Shown here: positions 8,619 through 18,203 of the stretch, in pieces | How positions within the stretch are numbered: position 1 is the first letter of the stretch | Layout: every line of letters starts with the position of its first letter | Assembly (NCBI GenBank): GCA_029238665.1 | Contig: JAQWFQ010000024.1 | Coordinates: 149,386 to 213,385, forward strand | Origin: Crocinitomicaceae bacterium | GTDB taxonomy: Bacteria; Bacteroidota; Bacteroidia; Flavobacteriales_D; Crocinitomicaceae | Length of the DNA stretch: 64,000 nt | Direction of reading: 5' to 3' | Program-made: the position numbers and the translations under genes | Notes under the pieces: model-generated | Seen by the model: the letters and a program-made list of their open reading frames with translations, nothing else | Database searches by the model: none | Told to the model about the DNA's origin: nothing

Positions 8619-10556
8619 TTAAATCGAAAACGCAATAGCCCCCTGTGAAAGAGGTTCTCCATAATCGTTCATTACCAAGTACGGCATGTCAACCACCTTC
8701 CAATTCTCTTGAACAGGAAAACTTGCACGAAATCGAACCGCAACTGTTTTTTCTTTAAACGAAAAAATTATCCCATCTTCAAAACGTTTAATCTTAAATC
8801 TATGTATACCCAAAGACATTGTTGTAACACCTAATTTCACCCTATGGTAAGACATTGATGCAGGCCTTACTTTTGAATAACCTTCAAGCATATAACTTAA
8901 ATGCCCTGGCCTTTTCTGATTAGAAACATAAAAACAAACCGCCTGATTTCCCACTTTTACAACAGATGTAAATTGTTTTGAATTAAACAACACCACTTCA
9001 TTGGACGACAAATTTTCATGCCTCGTATATTGAATTGATGTAAACAAAACTAAAAGGAGTACTCCCGACAAATAAACAATCTGTTTATTATTCCTAAAGA
9101 CAAACAATAAGATCAGGCTAAAATATATAATCAAAACAATGAAACTAGAAAGTGTAAAACCTGTTGCTACAGCTCCTGGAATTGACTCAACAAATTGAAC
9201 AAACCAAAGTAAAACGCCAAAACAAACACCGAGAAGAATACCGATAACATTGCTCAGAACACCAAATGAGTGAACCAAAAACAGAAACAAAGCCAAGGAT
9301 AAAATTACTCCCGCTAAAACCATTATCCCTAAATTAGTTAATGCAAAATAATTTGGGAATTGATGGAAATAATACAAAGTTAAGGGTGCGGTTAGTAATT
9401 GTGCAGAAATACCAATAGCTGTTCCTTTCCAAACCCAGTTAAGTAGCTTATATTTAAAATACATCAGCTTCCAAATTGGGTCGTATAATGAATAAATCCC
9501 AAACATCGCTAAATACGAAAGTTGAAAACCAATGTTAAAAATTAAACTCGGCTGAATCAACAGCAATAAAAAGGCTGTGAAAAATAGCACATTTATAGAA
9601 TCAGACTGCTTGCTGTACACCTTTGACAAGGACAACATCGAAAACATAAAACTTGCCCGAATAACAGAGGGTGAAAATTCTGTTATTGCCGCATACCCCC
9701 AAATAATCAAAATTGAGATTACAACAGACACTCTTTTAGAAATCAACCACGTAAACTGACCAAAAACAAATTGAATAATCATCAAAATAATTCCTACATG
9801 CAATCCAGAAACGGCCAATACATGCATGGCTCCAGAGTTACTAAAACTGGATTTAATTTTTGTGGTTAGCAATTGCTTATCTCCCAAAACCAATGCCCTA
9901 GCCAGTGCCAACGACTCACCCTTTAAGTAATCACCTAAAACATTTGACAAATAAGCCCTACAGGTTTTTGGGAATTTCCGAAGCCAATTTACCTCTAGGT
10001 AACCGAGTCTTACAATCTCATTTTCAGACACAAATCCACTTCGATAAACACCTTGATTATTCCAATATGTCTCAGCATCAAACTCACCTGGGTTACCTCT
10101 ATTGTCAATTACATCAAGCTCCGTATAAACAAATAACTGATCTCCAGCCTGAACGGTCGTCTCTAAAACATAAAGTAATACCCGTTCATTGTGCTTTTCA
10201 AGCTTCAAGCTATCGACCCTACCTACAATTGTACATAGCGATTTACGCCACCCCTCTGCTTCTTCTTCAATCTCATCAACATTAATTATTAAACCATACC
10301 TTGAAGGTTGGAGTTGGTTTATTTCGGGAGTGGAATTATTAAACGAAAGCGCACCTAAAAAGAAAAATGGAATTAGACACCAGCTTGAAAACACCTCTTT
10401 CTTTAAGAGCTTAACGAAAAAAAAGCCCGCCACCACAATAGACAATAAGCACGCAAATAATATTGAAAAGTTATCAATTGGAAAAAACTTAACAGCTACA
10501 ACCCCTCCAATAAATAAGGAGGTTACATACGTAAATGGCCGTCTATAAAAATTCAT
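8619..10556 (-). CDS. comEC: ComEC/Rec2-type DNA uptake channel
   Basis: A polytopic inner-membrane protein of 645 residues. Residues about 90-180 form the OB-fold DUF4131 region (NPGEFDAETYWNNQGVY at 155-171) and residues 215-500 the competence domain with GAMHVLAVSGLHVG at 242-255, both diagnostic of ComEC. It would form the channel carrying single-stranded DNA into the cytoplasm in natural transformation. The C-terminal metallo-beta-lactamase-type domain of Bacillus ComEC (HxHxDH) is absent; the last 130 residues are a short divergent domain, which agrees in length with other Bacteroidota homologues. It is transcribed divergently from thrS. Confidence 0.9.
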   Translation of the reverse strand: MNFYRRPFTYVTSLFIGGVVAVKFFPIDNFSILFACLLSIVVAGFFFVKLLKKEVFSSWCLIPFFFLGALSFNNSTPEINQLQPSRYGLIINVDEIEEEAEGWRKSLCTIVGRVDSLKLEKHNERVLLYVLETTVQAGDQLFVYTELDVIDNRGNPGEFDAETYWNNQGVYRSGFVSENEIVRLGYLEVNWLRKFPKTCRAYLSNVLGDYLKGESLALARALVLGDKQLLTTKIKSSFSNSGAMHVLAVSGLHVGIILMIIQFVFGQFTWLISKRVSVVISILIIWGYAAITEFSPSVIRASFMFSMLSLSKVYSKQSDSINVLFFTAFLLLLIQPSLIFNIGFQLSYLAMFGIYSLYDPIWKLMYFKYKLLNWVWKGTAIGISAQLLTAPLTLYYFHQFPNYFALTNLGIMVLAGVILSLALFLFLVHSFGVLSNVIGILLGVCFGVLLWFVQFVESIPGAVATGFTLSSFIVLIIYFSLILLFVFRNNKQIVYLSGVLLLVLFTSIQYTRHENLSSNEVVLFNSKQFTSVVKVGNQAVCFYVSNQKRPGHLSYMLEGYSKVRPASMSYHRVKLGVTTMSLGIHRFKIKRFEDGIIFSFKEKTVAVRFRASFPVQENWKVVDMPYLVMNDYGEPLSQGAIAFSI

Positions 10557-10628
10557 TCTTCTCTTTTAATTTAAATCGTTTAACTCAATAGAATTCATTA
10601 TCTTCACACCCTAAATTTATTGAAAAAA

Positions 10629-12572
10629 ATGATTAATATAACGCTACCTGATGGTTCTATAAAACAAGTTGAAAGCGGTACTTCTGCAATGGTTATTGCA
10701 AAAAGTATCTCTGAAGGACTTGCCAGAAACGTACTCGCTGCTAAAGTGAATGATGAAGTTATTGATGCAAATCGTCCAATTAAGGTCGATTCAACACTAC
10801 AATTACTGACCTGGAAAGATACTGAAGGTAAATCTACAATGTGGCATTCATCAGCCCACCTAATGGCAGAAGCGTTAGAATTTCATTTTCCTGGAGTTAA
10901 ATTAGCGATTGGACCCCCTATTAAAAATGGATTCTACTATGATGTAGACTTTATGGACCATACAATTACAGAGGCAGATTTAGCTAAGGTTGAACAAACA
11001 ATGAAAACCTTGGCAAAGCAAAAAAATGCTTTTGTTCGTAAAGACATTTCAAAAAATGAAGCCGTTGCTTATTTCAAGCAGAAAGACGATGAATATAAAT
11101 TAGAACTACTCGAAGGCTTAGAGGATGGTACAATTACATTCTATACACAAGGGGAATTTACAGATTTATGTCGTGGGCCACACATACCTCACACAGGGTT
11201 CATTAAAGCGGTTAAGTTAACCTCAATTGCTGGTGCATACTGGCGTGGAGATGAAACAAGAAAGCAACTTACACGAATATACGGAATTACCTTCCCTAAA
11301 AATGCTGAATTAACAGACTACCTAGAAAAAGTTGAACTCGCGAAAGCTAGAGACCATAGAAAATTAGGAAAAGAACTTGATTTATTTACATTTTCACAGC
11401 GCGTTGGACAAGGATTACCAATGTGGCTTCCTAAAGGTGCAGCATTGCGTGAACGTTTAGAAAACTTCTTAAAGAAAGCACAAAAGAAAGGCGGTTACGA
11501 TCAGGTCATTACTCCACACATTGGAAGTAAAGAACTTTATGTTTGTTCAGGTCACTACGCAAAATATGGTAAAGATTCTTTTCAGCCAATAAACACTCCT
11601 GATGACAATGAAGAGTTTTTATTGAAACCAATGAACTGCCCTCATCATTGCGAAATATTTAAAGCAAGACCAAAATCTTACAAAGACTTACCAACCCGAT
11701 ATGCTGAATTTGGAACGGTTTACCGTTATGAACAATCAGGCGAATTACATGGACTTACACGCGTTAGGGGCTTTACACAAGATGACGCACATATTTTCTG
11801 TACTCAAGACCAGGTTGAAGATGAATTCAAAAAAGTAATTGACTTAGTATTGTATATTTTCAAGACCTTAAAATTCGAAAATTTTAAGGCACAAATTTCA
11901 TTGCGAGACCCTGAATCACCTGAAAAATATATTGGTTCTGATGAAAATTGGAATAAAGCAGAACAAGCAATTATTGACGCTACAGCTCAAAAAGAATTGA
12001 ACACAACAATTGAGTATGGTGAAGCGGCTTTCTACGGACCAAAGCTAGATTTCATGGTTGAGGATGCCTTAGGGAGAGAATGGCAGCTAGGAACCATTCA
12101 GGTAGATTACAATTTACCGGAACGTTTTGAGCTAGAATACACAGGTGCCGACAACCAAAAGCACAGGCCAGTAATGATTCACCGTGCACCTTTTGGATCC
12201 ATGGAAAGATTTGTTGCAGTATTATTAGAACATTGTGCCGGTGACTTCCCACTGTGGCTGGCTACAGATCAAATATCGATCTTACCAATTAGTGAGAAAT
12301 ACAATGATTACTGCCAAAATCTTTTACAATTACTAAATAATTACGATATTCGCGGATTCGTTGACGATCGTAATGAGAAAATTGGTAAAAAAATCCGTGA
12401 ATCGGAGTTAGGAAAAATACCTTTCATGCTAATCGTTGGAGAACAAGAAGCTGAGAATAACCAGGTGGCAGTTCGACAAAGAGGACATGGAGATTTAGGC
12501 GCGATGAGCGTTGAAGCCTTTGCCAAACTAATTAACGACGCAATTGAAAGCGAATTAGCTTTAAACGATTAA
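10629..12572 (+). CDS. thrS: threonine--tRNA ligase
   Basis: Cytoplasmic class II aminoacyl-tRNA synthetase that charges tRNA-Thr, 647 residues. Order of domains: TGS (about 1-62), editing domain with the HxxxH motif in [13 protein letters not shown], catalytic core with [12 protein letters not shown] and [16 protein letters not shown], and a C-terminal anticodon-binding domain ([14 protein letters not shown] onward). Zinc ligands Cys and His are in place by eye. The ATG of MINITLPDG is preferred over a TTG three codons upstream because it matches the family N-terminus. It heads the thrS-infC-rpmI-rplT cluster; infC begins eight bases after its stop. A TATCTTCA -7-like element precedes it. 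Confidence 0.96.
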   Translation: MINITLPDGSIKQVESGTSAMVIAKSISEGLARNVLAAKVNDEVIDANRPIKVDSTLQLLTWKDTEGKSTMWHSSAHLMAEALEFHFPGVKLAIGPPIKNGFYYDVDFMDHTITEADLAKVEQTMKTLAKQKNAFVRKDISKNEAVAYFKQKDDEYKLELLEGLEDGTITFYTQGEFTDLCRGPHIPHTGFIKAVKLTSIAGAYWRGDETRKQLTRIYGITFPKNAELTDYLEKVELAKARDHRKLGKELDLFTFSQRVGQGLPMWLPKGAALRERLENFLKKAQKKGGYDQVITPHIGSKELYVCSGHYAKYGKDSFQPINTPDDNEEFLLKPMNCPHHCEIFKARPKSYKDLPTRYAEFGTVYRYEQSGELHGLTRVRGFTQDDAHIFCTQDQVEDEFKKVIDLVLYIFKTLKFENFKAQISLRDPESPEKYIGSDENWNKAEQAIIDATAQKELNTTIEYGEAAFYGPKLDFMVEDALGREWQLGTIQVDYNLPERFELEYTGADNQKHRPVMIHRAPFGSMERFVAVLLEHCAGDFPLWLATDQISILPISEKYNDYCQNLLQLLNNYDIRGFVDDRNEKIGKKIRESELGKIPFMLIVGEQEAENNQVAVRQRGHGDLGAMSVEAFAKLINDAIESELALND

Positions 12573-12580
12573 TTTAATTA

Positions 12581-13132
12581 ATGAGAAGACCGAACAACAG
12601 AAGGAAATTTGTAAAAAGAGAAGAAACTGATCAGCACAAAATCAACGAAAAGATTTATGCTAGAACAATTCGATTAATTCAAGATGGTGCTGAGCCTATT
12701 GTTATAGCTACACCTGAAGCTATCAAGCTTGCCGAGGAAAAAGATCTTGACTTGGTTGAAATTTCTCCTAAAGCTGACCCGCCGGTATGTAAGATTTTAG
12801 ATTATAGAAAATTCTTATACAACCAGAAAAAGAAACAAAAAGAACTAAAAGCAAAGCAGAGTAAAGTTGTATTGAAAGAAATCAGATTTGGACCAAATAC
12901 GGATGATCATGATTTTGAATTCAAGTTGGCTCACGCTAAAAAGTTCTTAGAAGAAGGAAATAAGGTAAAAGCATACGTTTTCTTTAGAGGACGTACTATT
13001 GTGTTTAAAGACAGAGGTGAAATTTTACTTCTAAAACTAGCACAGGAACTTGAAGGGTATGGTATAATTGAACAAATGCCGAAACTGGAAGGTAAGAGAA
13101 TGATTATGATGATCAACTCTAAGAAAAAATAA
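12581..13132 (+). CDS. infC: translation initiation factor IF-3
   Basis: IF-3 binds the 30S subunit and checks start-codon pairing. The protein has 183 residues, normal length, with the N-domain signature [19 protein letters not shown], the family block [23 protein letters not shown] and C-domain [40 protein letters not shown]. It uses an ordinary ATG rather than the AUU/ATT start known from enterobacterial infC, so start-codon autoregulation of that type is not indicated. It lies eight bases after thrS and 71 bases before rpmI, in a single operon. Confidence 0.96.
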   Translation: MRRPNNRRKFVKREETDQHKINEKIYARTIRLIQDGAEPIVIATPEAIKLAEEKDLDLVEISPKADPPVCKILDYRKFLYNQKKKQKELKAKQSKVVLKEIRFGPNTDDHDFEFKLAHAKKFLEEGNKVKAYVFFRGRTIVFKDRGEILLLKLAQELEGYGIIEQMPKLEGKRMIMMINSKKK

Positions 13133-13140
13133 TAAAACAT

Positions 13141-13165
13141 TAGAATAGCGAAACACGTTATTCTA
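13141..13165 (+). promoter_or_regulatory. hairpin in the infC-rpmI spacer
   Basis: A ten-base inverted repeat TAGAATAGCG / CGTTATTCTA with a five-base AAACA loop and one G-U pair, nine bases after the infC stop. There is no T run, so it is not a standard terminator. In Escherichia coli L20 represses rpmI-rplT by binding RNA structure in this same spacer, so a regulatory or processing role is possible. This is inference. Confidence 0.35.
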
Positions 13166-13203
13166 CAAGAAGCTATATAGAGGTAACTTAAACTTGAATA
13201 GAG

Positions 13204-13401
13204 ATGCCAAAAATGAAAACTAAATCTAGTGCTAAGAAGAGATTCAAAATCACTGGAACTGGTAAAATCAAAAGAAAACACGCTTTTAAGAGTCACATCT
13301 TAACTAAGAAGACTAAAAAGCAAAAACGTAACTTGACACACGCTGGATTGGTTCACCAAGCCGATGAAGCGAATATCAAGCAACAATTATGTATGAAATA
13401 G
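13204..13401 (+). CDS. rpmI: 50S ribosomal protein L35
   Basis: A 65-residue basic ribosomal protein. The N-terminus [36 protein letters not shown] is the L35 signature. It lies between infC and rplT in the conserved order. Length and composition are normal. A hairpin in the upstream spacer could regulate it. Confidence 0.96.
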   Translation: MPKMKTKSSAKKRFKITGTGKIKRKHAFKSHILTKKTKKQKRNLTHAGLVHQADEANIKQQLCMK

Positions 13402-13494
13402 TTTCATACTGGTTTATTTAAAAATGTTAACCCGATAATGAGTAACTAAGACATCTGAAAAATTGATGCACTCTTTGTCAAAAAACTTAAAATT

Positions 13495-13842
13495 ATGCCT
13501 AGATCGGTAAATCATGTTGCTTCAAAAGCGCGTCGTAAGAACGTAATGAAGCACGCCAAAGGTTACTTTGGAAGAAGAAAAAATGTTTGGACTGTTGCTA
13601 AAAATGCAGTAGAAAAAGGTATGCTTTACGCATACACTGGACGTAAACAAAAGAAAAGAAACTTCCGTTCATTGTGGATTACGCGTATTAACGCAGGTGC
13701 ACGTCAGCACGGAATGAGCTATTCTCAATTCATGGGACTAGTTAACAAAAGTGAAATGGAACTAAACCGTAAGGTTCTTGCGGATTTAGCGATGAATCAC
13801 CCAGACGCTTTTAAAGCGGTTGTTGACAACGTCAAAAAGTAA
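13495..13842 (+). CDS. rplT: 50S ribosomal protein L20
   Basis: A 115-residue ribosomal protein needed for early 50S assembly, and in enterobacteria and bacilli a repressor of its own operon. Signatures: [30 protein letters not shown], the [26 protein letters not shown] block, and the C-terminal domain [26 protein letters not shown]. It is the last gene of the thrS operon and is followed by a strong terminator. Confidence 0.97.
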   Translation: MPRSVNHVASKARRKNVMKHAKGYFGRRKNVWTVAKNAVEKGMLYAYTGRKQKKRNFRSLWITRINAGARQHGMSYSQFMGLVNKSEMELNRKVLADLAMNHPDAFKAVVDNVKK

Positions 13843-13863
13843 TTATTAACTCTTCTATATAGC

Positions 13864-13894
13864 AAAAGCGCTCATTAAAATGAGCGCTTTTTTT
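13864..13894 (+). terminator. terminator after rplT
   Basis: A twelve-base stem AAAAGCGCTCAT / ATGAGCGCTTTT with a TAAA loop followed by T residues. It closes the thrS-infC-rpmI-rplT operon. Confidence 0.9.
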
Positions 13895-13982
13895 GTGCTT
13901 ATACATTGCTACAATACCGAACTAGTGCTACATTAATCAAAAAATACATATATTTAATCAAATCAATCTAAAATACAAAATT

Positions 13983-14810
13983 ATGAAAAGAACAATTACT
14001 CTTATTGCATCATTTGTGATGCTAATTCAATTATCATTTGCTCAAGTTGGGACTGTTGCTGATGATTTCACAGTAACCGATATTAACGGTAATCCCCATA
14101 CACTTAGCGCGATCCTTGCTGCTGGAAAAGTTGTAGTATTAGATTGCTCTGCTACTTGGTGTGGACCATGTTGGTCATTTCATGAAGCACATTTCTTAAA
14201 AGACATCCATGACACTTACGGTCCAAATGGAACCGATCAAGTACGTGTTATTTTCTACGAAGCTGATGCAGGAACTACATTAGCTGATTTACAAGGAACT
14301 ACTAGTGGAACACTGGGGGATTGGTTAACTAATGTTGAATATCCTGTTATTAATGAAGACCCAGTTACTTTAAACGGTGCTAAATTCTGGCCATTAGGAT
14401 TTCCTACAATTAACGTTATTAACCCAATCAATGGTGTTATTGAAGCTGATTTATATGACTCTTGGGGGAATGACGATGCTGTTTCCTTGGCTGCAATGGT
14501 TGACGTAATCGATGACTTCTTTCAAAATGGAGCTGTTGCTTCAGTAGATGAATTGAGTCTAGCAGAAGTTAAATTATTCCCTAACCCTTCTAAAGGTGAC
14601 GTTACTGTTTCTATCAATGCTGTTGATGCAAACAACACTACAATTGAAGTAAGTAACTTACTAGGGCAAGTTGTTTTTACAACAAACAACGAATTAGTTG
14701 CAGGAAACAATGACATTAAACTTGATCTTTCCTCTTTAGAGGCTGGTCAGTATGTTGTACGTATCTCTAATGAGAATACATCTACTACAACTTCAGTTCA
14801 GATTAAATAA
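13983..14810 (+). CDS. secreted thioredoxin-like protein with type IX sorting domain
   Basis: A 275-residue exported protein: signal peptide (residues 1-20, ending SFA), a TlpA/peroxiredoxin-like thioredoxin fold with the active-site motif WCGPC (59-63) and the cis-Pro strand GFPTINVI, and a C-terminal type A sorting domain of about 75 residues (LFPNPSKGDVTVSI to TTTSVQIK). It is therefore likely passed through the outer membrane by the type IX system and anchored or released outside. A thiol-disulfide role is inferred from the CGPC motif; the partner is unknown. It stands alone between two terminators. Confidence 0.88.
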   Translation: MKRTITLIASFVMLIQLSFAQVGTVADDFTVTDINGNPHTLSAILAAGKVVVLDCSATWCGPCWSFHEAHFLKDIHDTYGPNGTDQVRVIFYEADAGTTLADLQGTTSGTLGDWLTNVEYPVINEDPVTLNGAKFWPLGFPTINVINPINGVIEADLYDSWGNDDAVSLAAMVDVIDDFFQNGAVASVDELSLAEVKLFPNPSKGDVTVSINAVDANNTTIEVSNLLGQVVFTTNNELVAGNNDIKLDLSSLEAGQYVVRISNENTSTTTSVQIK

Positions 14811-14830
14811 TATCTTAACATCGATAATCA

Positions 14831-14864
14831 AAAGGCTTCAACACATGTTGAGGCCTTTTTTTTT
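14831..14864 (+). terminator. terminator after the thioredoxin-like gene
   Basis: Stem AAAGGCTTCAACA / TGTTGAGGCCTTT with a two-base CA loop on paper and one mismatch, followed by a long T run. Confidence 0.85.
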
Positions 14865-14922
14865 GCTCACATATTTGATTAAAAAGATATTATCAAATAC
14901 GGTACTTATTATTTAAAGACAT

Positions 14923-14957
14923 AAAAAAAGAGCCAATCATAAATGATTGGCTCTTTT
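14923..14957 (-). terminator. terminator after dnaK
   Basis: Stem AAAAGAGCCAATCAT / ATGATTGGCTCTTTT just past the dnaK stop; the A run on the plus strand gives the U tract for the leftward dnaK transcript. It could also act in the other direction. Confidence 0.85.
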
Positions 14958-14978
14958 AATTGTTGCATTACGCAATGC

Positions 14979-16874
14979 TTATTTTTCTTCAACCTCTTCG
15001 AAGTCAACATCAGTCACTTCATCTTCTGAAGCACTTTCTGCACCTGCATTTTCTCCAGCGTTTCCACCTTCATTTGATGCATTATACATCTCCTCAGAAG
15101 CAGCAGAGAATAATTGGTTTAACTTCTCCATTGCTGGTTCTAAGTTATCCATATTCTTAGCTTCAAACTCAGTCTTTAACTCAGCAAGAGCATCTTCAAT
15201 TGGTTGTTTTTTCTCAGCTGGAAGTTTATCACCATATTCTTTTAATTGTCTTTCCGTTTGGAAGATCAATGAATCGGCCTTATTAACTGTTTCAACTTCT
15301 GCTCTTAATTTAGCATCAGAATCTGCATTCGCTTCAGCTTCAGCCTTCATTCTTTCAATGTCCTCATCAGACAATCCTGAAGAAGCCTCAATCTTAATAG
15401 ACTGTTCTTTTCCTGTTCCTTTGTCTTTTGCTGATATATTCATGATACCATTCGCATCAATATCAAAAGTAACTTCAATTTGTGGAACACCTCTTTGTGC
15501 TGGTGGAATATCCGTTAATTGAAATCTACCTAACGACTTGTTATCCGTTGCCATTGCTCTTTCACCTTGTAATACGTGAATATCAACAGATGGTTGATTG
15601 TCAGCAGCAGTAGAGAATACTTCAGACTTCTTAGTTGGAATGGTTGTGTTAGCTTCAATTAACTTTGTGAAAACACTACCCATTGTTTCAATTCCTAATG
15701 ACAATGGAATAACATCTAAAAGAAGTACATCTTTTACCTCTCCTGTTAAAACACCACCTTGAATAGCTGCACCTACAGCAACAACCTCATCAGGATTAAC
15801 TCCTTTAGAAGCATCTTTACCGAAAAAGTTTTTAACTGCATCTTGGATAACAGGGATTCTTGTAGAACCACCAACCAAAATTACCTCATCAATATCACTT
15901 GTAGATAATCCTGCATTTTTAAGTGCTGAACGACAAGGAGCTATAGTTCGCTCAACAATATCAGAAATCAATTGCTCGAATTTAGAACGTTGTAATGTTC
16001 TAACCAAGTGCTTAGGTACACCATCAACTGGCATAATGTAAGGCAAGTTGATCTCTGTTGATGTCGTAGAAGAAAGTTCAATTTTCGCTTTCTCTGCAGC
16101 TTCTTTCAAACGTTGTAACGCCATTGGATCTTTTGTCAAATCCAACCCTTCATCTTTTTTGAATTCAGCAGACAACCAATCAATAATTGCTTGATCAACA
16201 TCATCTCCACCTAAATGTGTATCTCCATCTGTAGACAACACTTCAAATACTCCGTCACCTAATTCAAGGATAGAAACATCATGTGTACCTCCACCAAAAT
16301 CAAATACTACGATTTTTTGATCAACACCTTTCTTATCTAATCCATAAGCTAATGCCGCAGCAGTTGGCTCATTGATAATTCTTTTAATTGTCAATCCAGC
16401 AATTTCACCAGCTTCTTTCGTTGCTTGTCTTTGTGAATCGTTAAAATATGCAGGAACTGTAACTACAGCTTCTGAAACTTCTTGCCCAAGGTAATCTTCA
16501 GCAGTTTTCTTCATTTTCTGAAGAATCATTGCAGAAACCTCTTGCGGTGTATATTTTCTGTCATCAATTAATACACGTGGTGTATTGTTGTCTCCTTTAA
16601 CGACCTTGTAAGGTACTCTTCCAGCCTCTTTACTTACATCATCAAAAGATGACCCCATAAAACGCTTTATTGAATAAATTGTTTTTGTTGGATTAGTAAT
16701 TGCCTGACGTTTTGCAGGATCTCCTACTTTACGCTCACCGCCTTCTACAAATGCCACAATTGATGGCGTTGTTCTTTTCCCTTCTGAATTTGAGATAACT
16801 ACAGGTTCATTTCCTTCCATTACAGAAACACACGAGTTTGTAGTACCTAAATCAATTCCGATTATTTTTCCCAT
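14979..16874 (-). CDS. dnaK: molecular chaperone DnaK (Hsp70)
   Basis: Cytoplasmic Hsp70 chaperone of 631 residues. The ATPase domain begins [21 protein letters not shown], with phosphate-binding loops [13 protein letters not shown] and LVGGSTRIP; the peptide-binding domain includes [16 protein letters not shown] and a helical lid; the tail ends [14 protein letters not shown], the usual acidic motif. It lies alone; grpE and dnaJ are not adjacent. The 178-base upstream region holds palindromes and a sigma-54-like element listed separately, suggesting heat-shock control. One position reads HDVSI where many homologues have FDVSI. Confidence 0.97.
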   Translation of the reverse strand: MGKIIGIDLGTTNSCVSVMEGNEPVVISNSEGKRTTPSIVAFVEGGERKVGDPAKRQAITNPTKTIYSIKRFMGSSFDDVSKEAGRVPYKVVKGDNNTPRVLIDDRKYTPQEVSAMILQKMKKTAEDYLGQEVSEAVVTVPAYFNDSQRQATKEAGEIAGLTIKRIINEPTAAALAYGLDKKGVDQKIVVFDFGGGTHDVSILELGDGVFEVLSTDGDTHLGGDDVDQAIIDWLSAEFKKDEGLDLTKDPMALQRLKEAAEKAKIELSSTTSTEINLPYIMPVDGVPKHLVRTLQRSKFEQLISDIVERTIAPCRSALKNAGLSTSDIDEVILVGGSTRIPVIQDAVKNFFGKDASKGVNPDEVVAVGAAIQGGVLTGEVKDVLLLDVIPLSLGIETMGSVFTKLIEANTTIPTKKSEVFSTAADNQPSVDIHVLQGERAMATDNKSLGRFQLTDIPPAQRGVPQIEVTFDIDANGIMNISAKDKGTGKEQSIKIEASSGLSDEDIERMKAEAEANADSDAKLRAEVETVNKADSLIFQTERQLKEYGDKLPAEKKQPIEDALAELKTEFEAKNMDNLEPAMEKLNQLFSAASEEMYNASNEGGNAGENAGAESASEDEVTDVDFEEVEEK

Positions 16875-16924
16875 GATTATTATTAACTATTTAAACTTTA
16901 ATTCAATTTTGATACTAAGCTCTA

Positions 16925-16940
16925 GTCAATCTCTATGCCA
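16925..16940 (-). promoter_or_regulatory. possible sigma-54-type promoter of dnaK
   Basis: On the minus strand the bases read TGGCAT, five bases, TTGAC, about 50 bases before the dnaK ATG. The sigma-54 consensus is TGGCAC-N5-TTGCA/T. Spacing and the GG of the -24 box fit; the -12 box lacks the GC pair. A sigma-54 activator-type regulator is encoded at 22.7 kb. Suggestive only. Confidence 0.35.
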
Positions 16941-16971
16941 TTGGGTTTTTGTTCGAGTTTCATGCCATTTT

Positions 16972-17040
16972 TGACATTTTGTGGTGAAATGAAGTCAGAT
17001 TTAATGTCGAATTGGCGGTCAAAATGTCAGTCTTCTGACA
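16972..17040. promoter_or_regulatory. palindromic operator-like sites upstream of dnaK
   Basis: Two nested inverted repeats: TGTCAG-TCTT-CTGACA (17025-17040), a perfect six-base palindrome arm, and TGACATTTTG (16972-16981) matched by CAAAATGTCA (17020-17029). Both lie upstream of the putative dnaK promoter, where an activator or repressor could bind. Confidence 0.45.
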
Positions 17041-17052
17041 AAACACTAAAAA

Positions 17053-18024
17053 TTAGTCGAGTGACTTATATGAATTTTCACTCATTTCTAAAAGGGTTTC
17101 ATATTGTTCAGGGGAAAGGTCTGAATGATAATACCCTATTGGATTTACTTTTTTGCCATTTTGAATGACCTCATAATGTAAATGTGGTCCTGTTGATTTA
17201 CCCGTTGAACCAATTAGCCCTATCAATTCTCCACGCTTCACCTTTTGTCCTTTTACAACTTTAAACGCGTTCAAGTGTGCATAGCGTGTTTTATATCCGA
17301 ATCCATGGTTAATCACGATAGATTTTCCGTACCCCCATCTCTTCCTTTCAACAAGTTCTACCACCCCATCTCCGGTTGCATAAACTTCAGTCCCTCTAGC
17401 TGCTGTGAAATCCATGCCTGCATGCATTCTTCTTGTTTTATATATTGGATCTATACGATAACCATATCCTGAAACCATTCGTTTTAAATCTGAATTCCGA
17501 ACCGGTTGAATTGCAGGCACACAGGCCAATAGTTTTTCTTTTCCCTTAGCTAAACGCAATAACTCTCTAAAAGAAAGACTTTGGGCATTCAATCGTTTTT
17601 CAAATTTATCCAATTGAATTGACGTTGATTTTAGAAGGTCACTATCTGTCATGCCAGACAAATAAGCATATTTATCACTACCTCCTGTTCCCATCTGCCT
17701 TAATTGATCTGGGAATTTTTCTGCATATAATACTGCACGGTATAAATCTTCATCACGGCTTTCAATAATGTCCAAAACATCATTCGCTAGAATTAAATCT
17801 TTTTGAATTCGTTTTAATTCTTGGGTGTTTGCATTTAGCGCTGCTTTTAATTGCTTCTCCTTGGGGGAGTTTATTCGCTTCGTAAAAAAAAAGGCTAAAA
17901 TAAGCCCCAATAAAACACTTGGAGCTATCCACAGTAAGACTCTAAATATTTTTTTTCCAAAGGACACATACACCGCATCATACGACAGTGTCTTAGAATT
18001 ATATTTATACTTCTGCTTTGACAT
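17053..18024 (-). CDS. M23 family metallopeptidase
   Basis: A 323-residue membrane-anchored peptidoglycan endopeptidase of the LytM type. One transmembrane helix at about residues 28-47, then a coiled-coil-like stretch (LKAALNANTQELKRIQKDL), then the M23 domain near the C-terminus with HAGMDFTAARGTEVYATGDGVV and the zinc motif HLHYEVIQNGKKVNP. The domain has the HxxxD and HxH ligands expected for an active enzyme. The ATG of MSKQKYKYNSKTL is preferred over a start 15 codons upstream because a -7 element lies directly before it and homologues begin there. It is divergent from alaS, a pairing frequent in flavobacteria. Confidence 0.92.
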   Translation of the reverse strand: MSKQKYKYNSKTLSYDAVYVSFGKKIFRVLLWIAPSVLLGLILAFFFTKRINSPKEKQLKAALNANTQELKRIQKDLILANDVLDIIESRDEDLYRAVLYAEKFPDQLRQMGTGGSDKYAYLSGMTDSDLLKSTSIQLDKFEKRLNAQSLSFRELLRLAKGKEKLLACVPAIQPVRNSDLKRMVSGYGYRIDPIYKTRRMHAGMDFTAARGTEVYATGDGVVELVERKRWGYGKSIVINHGFGYKTRYAHLNAFKVVKGQKVKRGELIGLIGSTGKSTGPHLHYEVIQNGKKVNPIGYYHSDLSPEQYETLLEMSENSYKSLD

Positions 18025-18027
18025 AGT

Positions 18028-18035
18028 CAAAACTA
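18028..18035 (-). promoter_or_regulatory. -7 element of the M23 peptidase gene
   Basis: On the minus strand TAGTTTTG, a perfect TAnnTTTG, ends three bases before the ATG. The transcript would start at or near the start codon. A -33 box is not clear. Confidence 0.45.
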
Positions 18036-18161
18036 CAAATAATCTGATTGAATACGACCAGACATCCAATATATTTCAGCAATTAAACTTCTTATTTTAG
18101 GCGGATTAAGGAACAAATATGACTTCGTTTACACATCTACTTATTTTGACCTAAAAAAGAT

Positions 18162-18169
18162 TAAATTTG
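18162..18169 (+). promoter_or_regulatory. -7 element of alaS
   Basis: TAAATTTG matches TAnnTTTG and lies 34 bases before the alaS ATG. A TTTG upstream (18145-18148) is too close, at 13 bases, to be a standard -33 box. Confidence 0.4.
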
Positions 18170-18203
18170 TGTCACGATTTTAGAACAAAAACAACAATTG
18201 ACA

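Noticed and set aside
14947..15522. Plus-strand Ser-rich frame opposite dnaK
   Set aside because: It is the antisense of the dnaK C-terminal coding region; the composition comes from the Glu/Ala codons of DnaK.
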